Below are positions 60,401 to 64,000 of a DNA stretch of 64,000 nt, in pieces. Location of the stretch: contig NC_086377.1 of the NCBI RefSeq assembly GCF_036588685.1, positions 68,144,283 through 68,208,282 on the forward strand, in the 5' to 3' direction. The notes beneath the pieces were generated by a model that was not told where the DNA came from, ran no database searches, and saw only the letters and a list, made by a program, of their open reading frames with translations. The stretch comes from Mytilus trossulus (lineage: Eukaryota; Mollusca; Bivalvia; Mytilida; Mytilidae). Made by a program: the position numbers and the translations under genes. Position 1 is the stretch's first letter. The number at the start of each line of letters is the position of its first letter.

Positions 60401-63400
60401 CCTATTTTTTAAAAATACTTTTGTTTCATTTTGCAGGGAGATTATGTGACCCAAAGTTTATAAAACTGTATATAGTGCAATTTTTTTTATTTTTGATAAA
60501 TATACAGCAAAACATTACGTTTTTTTCTCAATTCATGACCATTTGATAAATATGAGTTATTTCTGAATAAAAAATGCATAAATTTTTAGGATACTTATAA
60601 AAAACAGAAATTATAAATTATTTAACAAAAAAAGTTTTTTGTTCATCTTTTAAAACAAAAAAGTTATGTCTTTCTTTCGAAAGGGAAAATACGGCCACAA
60701 ATCCGAATTTTAAGCAAATATTCAAAATTTTAACCTCATTTCACTCAAAAAGTAGCACATAAAGGTTTATTTTTTATTACATATTTGTTTTAATCAAGCA
60801 AAAAATAGCCTATATGGAAATTGTCTTCAAACTGTAAATACGGGATCAAAACTGTACCGTTTGCTCTTAATTAGGTTAATATAAAAATATCTCGATTGAA
60901 ATAATGTACCATTAGTACGATTTGAAGGATAAACATTCAAACCAAAAACCTGATATTCTACACCGTTGGGTATTTTTTGCCAAAAGATTTGACAATGTGT
61001 TGATATATCCTTGTGTTTCAATGAACTGGTGTAGTGTGATCGACATGTATGAGTACAATATGGTAGAAATGGTCTTTAAGATAAATAACAACAATAAGGG
61101 CGCGCTGTCCGTTTGATTTCATTTTAGTGACATGCGTGTAGTGATAATTTTTCTCTTTTTCTATGTATATTAGAGAGGTGATTATTTTGTGTTTAATGTG
61201 GTAAGATTCTCGGTTTATATTATGAGATAGGAAATTCGAATTATTGTGTTCTTCTAATGAAATTCTAAATTCATTGATGTTTTTAAACGTGTCATTAATT
61301 ACCTTAACGTGACCGCCAAACGTATCATATGAAAAGTCAGCACAGTTTCCATTAGATGCGGGACAACTTAATTGGGTTTCACCTCTTACTTTTATGTTCC
61401 GAGTTAACAATGCGACCTCACCACGCATGTCAACATTATTTTCAAGTTTTGACCAATGAACAAATTTCGGAACAACTACAATGTAATAATTTAACATACA
61501 AAATTAGTCAACATAACTCTTTCACGCACATGTCGGAGATTTATTTAATACATGATTAATCGACTGAATTATATTTCATAAACCATCGGCCACAACAAAT
61601 GGATTACCCCTATAAAAAAACTTGAAAATAATAAAATAAACACAAGATAATTATGTGAATGTAATTATTCGCGATGAAGTTTAATTTTCACTGTTTCAAT
61701 TCTCCACAATAATTTTAATTTTTAAGAAAATGACTACTTACAGTCAGCACGGACCTGCTTTTGGCTACAAGTATTACAAGTTACAACAGAACCAACTTCT
61801 GCTTGCTCCATGTCGAAATCCGTCGAGGTAAAAAGGATCTTGTCATCTTAATAAGAAAAACATCAAGGAGGTAAATAAAATGATGGCACTACGATATATA
61901 TCTTGAGTTATTTCGATACTTTAGTGCTATTGTTAAATAATTTGTTTACATGTTATCTATATCAAAAAGACTGTCAAAGATAATGTATCATCTGGTTAGA
62001 TAAAATCTCAAATTTAAAGCAATTAGATTTGCCAAAACTAAAACATCGTATATATATAATGGGGCGCAAGGACCTGTTTTCAACGTCGTCGGGAAAGGGC
62101 CTTCACAAATCCCAAAAGATTTACGTTAGGACTTGAGGAAATCATTATATATATTTTTTTCGAGATCTGGAGCGAATGCTTTTTTATCGGGAATTTTGGA
62201 TGACTTCCAAATCCTACCCTCGCCAATATTGATTAACACACGCACGTGGTACTAATACAATATTGATGTCAAAGCCTGCCCAAGTCAATAAGCCTCATGG
62301 TTTTTATTCTCTCGAGAATATATGGTGTTGATGGCAGATATTTGAGAGATTCGTGCGTTAACTATTGAAAGTTTTTGTCGAAAACTTTGGGAGCTTTCGA
62401 ATTTGACGACTGGGTGTTTTATTCTGCGGATGCCCTAAGTCACAGTTTATTTATACTTTTAAGCTCCTACCTGGTTCCAATGTTTGTGCATTATCAAATA
62501 GATCTATTGTAGGATAAGCTCGGTCATGGTCGTAAACCAGAAAGTCGACATATGTTGAACCCCATGAACCGGTCTTGACTTGACTGATTGACACTATTTT
62601 CTGGTTTGCAGCGATAAAATCCATGGAAACGGTAGCTACACGTACATCTTCTGCAGAATTGTTCAGATCTTCAACAGCAGAACTGGTATCACCTTGCATT
62701 GACATGAAATAAATATTACCTAGCTTATGAATATTGTCAAGTTTAATTTCTTGTATATGCCTAACGTTGAAGCACAACTCAGAGTAATATTTTATATTCA
62801 TTTCGTTTAGAAAGGCTCTGATAAACAGCTGATAAGTACATGTACAAATGTACATAAACATATGCCTTTTCAATAAAGCTTCATCGCATTGGATGAAATA
62901 CTTAAAAGTTATCTTCCCTATTCCTTAAATTCTTTAATTTAAAAAAGAAAACTGTTAATTAAAAACTGACTGTCCTTCACCTTTAATAACTATGAAGGTA
63001 TATGCATCGTCGTTGTCTACATCTCGTATTCTAGAAGCTCCCAGAGACTCAATAGTGTCATAAACGTCAGACAAGTCAGCTGTGCCAACCAATGTTCTCA
63101 ACAGGGCGATACCAACAACACTTCCTGCAGATATACCTAAAATAGAAAATTACTGAATTATCAAATGAAATACTACATTACAAATGAAAAAATGAAGGAT
63201 GAATTAGATTTAACAAAGCACCAAGCGTTCCGACCGACCGACAGTCATTTCGGGTTGTAATTTGTCTATGCGTATTTTGACAAATGTCTCCGCTAAATAT
63301 ATAGAAGACTAACTATCAATAACGGGATCAAATAATGCCAGTCTCCTGTTTGTAAAGTGCTCGTTCTGAACAGACAATTTGTGACATGAAACTCTTTCAA

Positions 63401-63930
63401 TGAAAACGACGACTCACTGTCAATAACTTGGCCAAATTCTGTTAGTCCCATGTTGGGTTGTATCCGTTCTGACTAGACAAATACACACTTTTTAGGATAA
63501 CAAATACTTACTATCAATAAAGGAACCAAATTATGTCAGTCCCCTGTTTGTAATAAACTCGTTCTGAGCCGACAAATAAAACATTTTTGTCTTGATGGCT
63601 TGTTTAGATACAGCATTAAACTAGTTCTGACAAGACTAGACAATTGAAATACTTTCAAGAAGAACGAAGACATACTGTCAATAACTGGGCCAAATTATGT
63701 TAGAACCCTGTTGGGAGTGTATCTGTTCTGATCATCAAATAATACTCTTTTAAGGTTAACGAAGACTTACTGTCAATAAAGGGACCAATTTCTGCCAGTC
63801 CCTTGTTGGTAAAGTACTCGTTCTGACCAGACAAATAAAACACTTTCGTCTTAATGACTTGTTTTGATGAAGCATCAAACTCATACACGCGTAAACCACT
63901 AAACCAGTCTTGATCTGTTAATGAAGTTTT
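39249..63930 (-). CDS. CEMIP-like: CEMIP/CEMIP2 (TMEM2)-like extracellular protein with C-terminal TSP1 repeats, 5' partial
   Basis: Twenty-three minus-strand exons with GT/AG ends and matching phases total 3,135 bases (1,044 residues plus TGA at 39249-39251); the start lies beyond the right edge. In order: an ILEI/PANDER-like GG domain (63930-62981); the conserved STDFDMEQAEV and EVALLTRN...DTFGGHVK blocks; a PbH1 beta-helix with VHVEGVELENMGQ, YPLHFHMCHD, SIHHSFARCITVHG, CHGIFLEDGG, WITNP and RNNVAAGSE; later conserved blocks (QGFIFYDGP, FVRVGMCMPPDATF, RMLFVKF); then TSP1 domains at 41554-40520 and 39421-39249. CEMIP and CEMIP2 act on extracellular hyaluronan in vertebrates; substrate and catalysis here are untested. 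Introns carry minisatellites and dispersed repeats. Confidence 0.9.
39455..39775 (+). repeat. Direct repeat, copy 2 (about 320 bp)
   Basis: Diverged copy of 38390-38710 in the same orientation, directly upstream (minus sense) of the last CEMIP-like exon. Confidence 0.8.
39960..40300 (+). mobile_element. Dispersed repeat with GACGGACGAACG microsatellite
   Basis: GTGGACCGTGAAATTGGGGT, AGTTTCAAGTTGATTAAACT, a run of (GAACGGAC)-like units at 40190-40255, then ATAATGCCCCTCTACTATCG. I recognise it as a widespread bivalve interspersed repeat. Intronic. Confidence 0.65.
40520..40630 (-). CDS. CEMIP-like: CEMIP-like exon: second half of TSP1 domain 1
   Basis: Acceptor TAATATTTAAG, donor TGTG/GTAAGT, phase 1-1. 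It encodes GGTKTQYKTCNNPSPANGG, then DCAGNNVNTVTCNDDPC, the usual R/K-x-C-x-x-P and final cysteines of TSP1. Confidence 0.93.
40955..41130 (-). mobile_element. Truncated retroelement 3' tail (family A)
   Basis: ACAGGGACATTCAAACTCAT then CGAAAATGAACTGACAACGC. Intronic. Confidence 0.55.
41455..41554 (-). CDS. CEMIP-like: CEMIP-like exon: first half of TSP1 domain 1
   Basis: Acceptor TGTTTACAG, donor TGTG/GTGGTA (less usual +3), phase 0 to 1. It encodes NGGWSSWSSFNECSVTCG, the W-S-x-W-S and C-S-V-T-C-G signature of thrombospondin type-1 repeats. Confidence 0.9.
41690..41925 (+). repeat. Short tandem repeat of about 42 bp (about 2.5 copies)
   Basis: AACCACGAAATTAAAT recurs at 41797 and 41839, and AACCACGAAATTTTAACC at about 41880, with CACATGTAATCTCATAGA between. 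Intronic. Confidence 0.75.
42187..42243 (-). CDS. CEMIP-like: CEMIP-like exon: short linker to TSP1
   Basis: Acceptor AATAACTTCAG, donor CAG/GTAATG, phase 0-0, 19 codons. It encodes GQMSTDSRTLAATAQGPPQ, a low-complexity linker. Confidence 0.75.
42615..42783 (-). CDS. CEMIP-like: CEMIP-like exon: LFVKF / CPMLKVVI block
   Basis: Acceptor TCTTTTCAG, donor AGC/GTAAAT, phase 2 to 0. It encodes MLFVKFISYNQRTTT, then CEGSCPMLKVVILSGDRS and ECRDSAYTSPG. This is the last block shared with vertebrate CEMIP before its C-terminal GG domain. Confidence 0.87.
43573..43650 (+). mobile_element. Dispersed repeat fragment (family C)
   Basis: AAGAAGATGTGGTATGAGTG then CCAATGGGACACCTATCCAT. Intronic. Confidence 0.55.
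44400..44545 (-). mobile_element. Truncated retroelement 3' tail (family A)
   Basis: AGAGGGACGACAGATACCAG then GGGACAATCAAACTC then GACAAACAGACACACATTAG. A family-B fragment lies near 44760-44840 (GACTCATCAGTGACGCTCAG). Intronic. Confidence 0.6.
45048..45218 (-). CDS. CEMIP-like: CEMIP-like exon: FVRVGMCMPPDATF block
   Basis: Acceptor ATAATTTGTAG, donor ATAG/GTAAAT, phase 2-2. It encodes NQFVRVGMCMPPDATFNLYS, then GDRYFWDSSNR, corresponding to the conserved R-V-G-L/M-C-x-P and Y-x-W-D segments. Confidence 0.92.
45617..45825 (-). CDS. CEMIP-like: CEMIP-like exon: YTLHWSN block
   Basis: Acceptor TGTTATTAG, donor AATT/GTAAGT, phase 0 to 2. It encodes TNAIMVRDDEPNSPETLADD, then GGTYSYTLHWSNNIPNIFWI. 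The Y-T-x-H-W strand is a family feature. Confidence 0.88.
46415..46633 (-). CDS. CEMIP-like: CEMIP-like exon: KLDGDKSATCRDQDGSV block
   Basis: Acceptor ATATTTTTTAG, donor AAG/GTAAAA, phase 0-0, 73 codons. It encodes NKLDGDKSATCRDQDGSVTN, then WKMAMCPHKYAK. The D-G-D-K-x...D-x-D-G-S-V motif and the following C-P-x-x-Y-A are conserved. Confidence 0.92.
46940..46962. repeat. TA dinucleotide microsatellite
   Basis: About eleven TA units. Intronic in the CEMIP-like gene. Confidence 0.9.
47385..48215 (+). pseudogene. Decayed non-LTR-type retroelement: C-terminal RT fragment plus 3' tail (family A reference copy)
   Basis: From 47385 the frame includes HIDLEIKDTLDTEKSASCLD, then LYLEIDNKGLLKTKLYDKRD. 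This motif is common after the reverse-transcriptase domain in bivalve retroelements. After a stop at 47676 it is broken by frameshifts and stops (RKFYGSV-like remnants), then runs into ATGAGCAACACGACGGGTGC and the tail (ACCCCTAGTTTTTGGTAGGG, GGTATCTTTCGTCCCCC). The element class is inferred. Confidence 0.6.
48473..48653 (-). CDS. CEMIP-like: CEMIP-like exon: QGFIFYDGP block
   Basis: Acceptor TTCTAATTCAG, donor GAT/GTAAGT, phase 2 to 0. It encodes KYPIQGFIFYDGPVYAES, then TSGALSFLRNNRFSSSSVS, matching the family order of Y-D-G-P and T-S-A-L-x-F. Confidence 0.92.
49440..49985 (+). mobile_element. Dispersed repeats, family E followed by family D
   Basis: Family E: CCCCGCCGCATTTTTGCGCC, AGGGGCCAGCTGAAGGACGC, GGGAATTTCTCGCTACATAG. 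Family D begins near 49850: GTCAGGAATATGACAGTTGT, ATTCGTTTGATGTGTTTGGA. Intronic. Confidence 0.6.
50057..50250 (+). repeat. 31-bp minisatellite (about 6 copies)
   Basis: The unit is GACTATACCTTGAAGTTGTA then TAATATCTTCT, spaced 31 bases, with one TTTTATA variant. Intronic in the CEMIP-like gene. Confidence 0.92.
50464..50604 (-). CDS. CEMIP-like: CEMIP-like exon: FMGETDNIGEP block
   Basis: Acceptor CATATTTTTTAG, donor GATGA/GTAAGT, phase 2-2. It encodes QEQFIEKSVFMGETDNIGEP, then GYPRSLVIPWD; the V/L-F-x-G-E strand is a family feature. Confidence 0.88.
50680..50915 (+). mobile_element. Truncated retroelement 3' tail (family A)
   Basis: TTTTACGATCGCCATCATGA, then AACACGATGGGTGCCGGAT, then GCTTACCCTTCCTAAGCACC and TTGAGTTCGTGTTGCTTCTT match the order at 47385-48215. 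Intronic. Confidence 0.6.
51116..51151 (-). CDS. CEMIP-like: CEMIP-like microexon (36 bp)
   Basis: Acceptor ATTTTGTAG, donor CAAG/GTAATT, phase 2-2. It encodes SADSGKGLTFA, corresponding to the conserved A-D-x-G-x-G-L-T-x-A stretch. Very short, but both flanking exons require exactly phase 2. Confidence 0.78.
51475..51800 (+). mobile_element. Family-B element, near full monomer with degraded hammerhead-like end
   Basis: ATAGATACCAGGATTGAAAT, GACTCATCACTGACGCTC, GAGGACCAAAAATTCCAAG, then CAACACAGAAGTGCTGACTC and CTGGGATGGTGATACACTCG to GGCATCGACG. The GAAAC core is changed to AATAAA here. Confidence 0.6.
51890..52095 (+). mobile_element. Dispersed repeat (family D)
   Basis: GGTTTAGTTAGCTATAAAGT then CTTACAAAAATGCCTGTACC then TTTGATTAGGGACTTTCCGT. 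Intronic. Confidence 0.55.
52148..52208 (-). CDS. CEMIP-like: CEMIP-like exon: NTWIRGGLIF block
   Basis: Acceptor TTTATAAAAG, donor TTC/GTAAGT, phase 1 to 2. It encodes WKNRENTWIRGGLIFVRWY; the W-I/L-R-G-G element is conserved in the family. Confidence 0.85.
52408..52526. repeat. Near-perfect palindrome, about 59-bp arms with no spacer
   Basis: CCGTTAGGGTTGCTCATCAA followed by CTTTTGTCAT meets its reverse complement ATGACAAAAG, TTGATGAGCAACCCTAACGG directly. The flanking ACCAGTTATGT and ATTATTGTCAGATT are also mirrored, with one or two changes. It lies in the intron between exons 53216-53360 and 52148-52208. Confidence 0.9.
53216..53360 (-). CDS. CEMIP-like: CEMIP-like exon: GLFIDNRIK block
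   Basis: Acceptor TTCATTTTAG, donor ACCT/GTAAGT, phase 0 to 1. It encodes GLFIDNRIKKIGNELKV, then PLDPKNPLAEDDPVYIDYQT, matching the family's loop and the strand that follows it. Confidence 0.88.
53732..54215 (+). mobile_element. Family-B element: 1.4 monomers in tandem joined by a hammerhead-like segment
   Basis: AGTTATCAAAGGTACCAGGA occurs at 53732 and 54089, 357 bases apart. Between them lie CAGAAGTGTTGACTACTGGG and the segment 54027-54077 (GGTGATACCC, GGGGACGAAACGTCC, CAGTGGCATCGA). The tandem-monomer layout resembles a retrozyme. The 3' arm of stem I is missing here. Confidence 0.65.
54490..54624 (-). CDS. CEMIP-like: CEMIP-like exon: PTGPS / NNAAHSN block
   Basis: Acceptor TTGTTTTATAG, donor CAT/GTAAGT, phase 0-0. 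It encodes GFWIIFPDIPTGPSESLG, then MSNNAAHSNDH, conserved in CEMIP/CEMIP2. Confidence 0.92.
54966..55035 (-). CDS. CEMIP-like: CEMIP-like exon: WITNP / NNVAAGSE block
   Basis: Acceptor TTGCTTGTAG, donor GAG/GTAAGA, phase 2 to 0. It encodes NPASYWITNPKTIIRNNVAA and then GSE. The W-I-x-N-P...N-N-x-A-A-G-S pattern is a family signature. Confidence 0.92.
55490..56045 (+). repeat. Dimeric higher-order tandem repeat (125/155 bp)
   Basis: AGAATAAAGTGTATTTTCAA occurs at about 55503, 55628, 55783 and 55909. Two unit types alternate: one ends with CTGTATACTTTGAACATACA and the other with AATGACCACTATGGATCGAT. The higher-order period is 280-281 bp. Confidence 0.88.
56108..56345 (+). mobile_element. Dispersed SINE-like repeat (family C, longest copy)
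   Basis: GAAGATGTGGTATGATTGCC, then CAACTCTCCACAAGAGACCA, then AGTATAGGCTACCGTACGAC, then AAAAGGCCCCGAACTGACAA. Intronic. Confidence 0.65.
57137..57267 (-). CDS. CEMIP-like: CEMIP-like exon: CHGIFLEDGG block
   Basis: Acceptor AATATACACAG, donor GATGG/GTAAGT, phase 0 to 2. It encodes VQDNVCYDHLCHGIFLEDGG, then DGNLVAVTRKC, a PbH1 rung conserved in the family. Confidence 0.95.
57222..57443. repeat. 111-bp tandem duplication of an exon start with its acceptor
   Basis: AGAAAATTCCATGGCAAAGA recurs at 57222 and 57333. Both copies run through the acceptor and the first 47 coding bases of exon 57137-57267. The distal copy is a decoy: its exon part breaks into intron sequence after CATGGAATTTTCTT. 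Confidence 0.9.
57926..58062 (-). CDS. CEMIP-like: CEMIP-like exon: YPLHFHMCHD / SIHHSFARCITVHG block
   Basis: Acceptor TGTTTTACAG, donor ACG/GTACGT, phase 1 to 0. It encodes GNYPLHFHMCHDTDDENYP, then NSIHHSFARCITVHGSHG. The H-F-H and I-H-H-S-F-x-R-C residues are family signatures in the beta-helix. Confidence 0.95.
58130..58440 (-). mobile_element. Dispersed repeat (family E)
   Basis: Matches 49440-49745 in reverse: GCGAGAAATTCCCGCACCCG, CAGCTGGCCCCTAAACAAAT, CTAGTTCAGTGATAATAAAC. Intronic. Confidence 0.65.
58588..58815 (+). mobile_element. Dispersed SINE-like repeat (family C)
   Basis: GAAGATGCGGTATGAGTGCC then GAGACACCTCTCCATCCAAG, and the family's 3' part with TAAAACCATTCAAACGGGAA. Inserted in an intron. 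Confidence 0.6.
58909..58981 (-). CDS. CEMIP-like: CEMIP-like exon: VHVEGVELENMGQ block
   Basis: Acceptor TATATTGTAG, donor CTAG/GTAAGA, phase 0 to 1. It encodes YFKNVHVEGVELENMGQATS. This supplies the phase change needed between the flanking exons and matches the start of the family's PbH1 region. Confidence 0.9.
59190..59819. mobile_element. TTAA-flanked MITE
   Basis: Ends TTAAGGGCATACGATACAGT and ACTGTATCGTATGCCCTTAA are inverted copies. It is 630 bp, with no coding capacity. The right TTAA is shared with the next element. TTAA ends suggest piggyBac-type mobilisation (inferred). It lies in the intron before the exon at 58909-58981. Confidence 0.88.
59816..60870. mobile_element. Foldback composite of the same MITE family
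   Basis: It starts with the same TTAAGGGCATACGATACAGT as the neighbour. From about 60395 it turns into an inverted copy (GGACCCCTATTTTT onward), ending in a degraded CTGTACCGTTTGCTCTTAA. Arms of about 470 bases surround about 105 unpaired bases. Confidence 0.82.
61303..61475 (-). CDS. CEMIP-like: CEMIP-like exon: EVALLTRN / DTFGGHVK block
   Basis: Acceptor TACATTGTAG, donor AAG/GTAATT, phase 1 to 0. It encodes VDMRGEVALLTRNIKVRGE, then DFSYDTFGGHVK, a diagnostic family block. Confidence 0.93.
61742..61846 (-). CDS. CEMIP-like: CEMIP-like exon: STDFDMEQAEV block
   Basis: Acceptor TTCTTATTAAG, donor GACT/GTAAGT, phase 1-1. It encodes DDKILFTSTDFDMEQAEVGS, then CNTCSQKQV. The S-T-D-x-D-M-x-Q-A-E block is strongly conserved in CEMIP and CEMIP2. 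Confidence 0.9.
62471..62692 (-). CDS. CEMIP-like: CEMIP-like exon: inter-domain region
   Basis: Acceptor TCAATGCAAG (weak pyrimidine tract), donor CCAG/GTAGGA, phase 1-1. It encodes EDVRVATVSMDFIAANQKIV, then SWGSTYVDFLVYDHDRAYP. Phase and position fit the gene. Confidence 0.75.
62981..63136 (-). CDS. CEMIP-like: CEMIP-like exon: C-terminal part of ILEI/GG domain
   Basis: Acceptor TTCTATTTTAG, donor AAAG/GTGAAG, phase 1-1. It encodes ISAGSVVGIALLRTLVG, then IESLGASRIRDVD and AYTFIVIKG, which is the ILEI pattern of a Gly-Ser-x-Val strand, L-x-x-L-G-A and a final F-I-x-x-K-G. Confidence 0.88.
63300..63770 (-). pseudogene. Four decayed tandem copies of the ILEI exon 3' end with splice donors
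   Basis: GATA or GACA followed by a GT donor recurs at 63675 (GTATGT), 63511 (GTAAGT), 63417 (GTGAGT) and 63313 (GTTAGT), each preceded by sequence like the end of the exon at 63771-63930. The copy ending at 63511 is longest (to about 63625). It still reads SKQAIKTKMFYLSAQNEF but has an in-frame TAA before GSFID. Confidence 0.82.
63771..63930 (-). CDS. CEMIP-like: CEMIP-like exon: N-terminal part of ILEI/GG domain
   Basis: Acceptor TATATTTCAG, donor GACA/GTAAGT, phase 0 to 1. It encodes GLRVYEFDASSKQV, then KVFYLSGQNEYF and EIGPFID. An ILEI/PANDER-like fold is recognised from the strand pattern ending in F-I-D. Decayed copies of its 3' end lie just downstream. Confidence 0.8.
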
Positions 63931-64000
63931 CTGAAATATATTTCCCTATAATTTTTTAATGGTTATAGATACAAAAAATTTACATAGTGAAAAATGCTTA

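Overview
The window looks like nuclear DNA of a marine bivalve, most likely a mussel (Mytilus or a close relative). It is AT-rich, with short exons in long introns, canonical GT/AG junctions, many minisatellites, and several short dispersed repeat families that I recognise as typical of mussel genomes. The species call is inference. There is no sign of bacterial, organellar or viral gene organisation.

Four protein-coding genes can be supported by reading exons and checking intron phases. (1) At the left edge, on the minus strand, is part of a secreted von Willebrand factor A (VWA) protein (exons 3684-3881, 2869-3015, 1-111). (2) On the plus strand, 20356-28454, is a complete eight-exon gene for a 381-residue single-pass receptor: signal peptide, C-type-lectin-like start, WSC domain, transmembrane helix, and a tail with six tyrosines. 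(3) On the minus strand, 33508-35496, is an intronless 662-residue TRIM protein. (4) On the minus strand, from 63930 down to 39249, are 23 phase-compatible exons (1,044 residues, N-terminus outside the window) of a CEMIP/CEMIP2 (TMEM2)-like protein. It has an ILEI/GG domain and a parallel beta-helix (PbH1) region and ends in two thrombospondin type-1 (TSP1) domains, which replace the C-terminal GG domain of the vertebrate proteins.

The rest is intron and intergenic DNA. It holds at least ten minisatellite arrays with periods of 30, 31, 30/32, 42, 43, 49, 50, 52 and 53 bp plus a 125/155 bp dimeric array. It also holds TTAA-ended foldback elements (13112-13840, 59190-59819, 59816-60870), short perfect or near-perfect hairpins (19767-19927, 30173-30256, 52408-52526), a decayed reverse-transcriptase element with many truncated 3' tails, and a dispersed element carrying a hammerhead-ribozyme-like fold.

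The most striking observation is that exon-intron junctions have been tandemly duplicated in three of the four genes. The 49-bp minisatellite at 622-2890 is made from the 3' end of the VWA exon plus its 5' splice site, so it is an array of about 46 splice donors inside the intron. Four decayed copies of an exon end with donors lie downstream of the ILEI exon at 63771-63930. Acceptor regions are duplicated beside exons 57137-57267 and 21142-21300.
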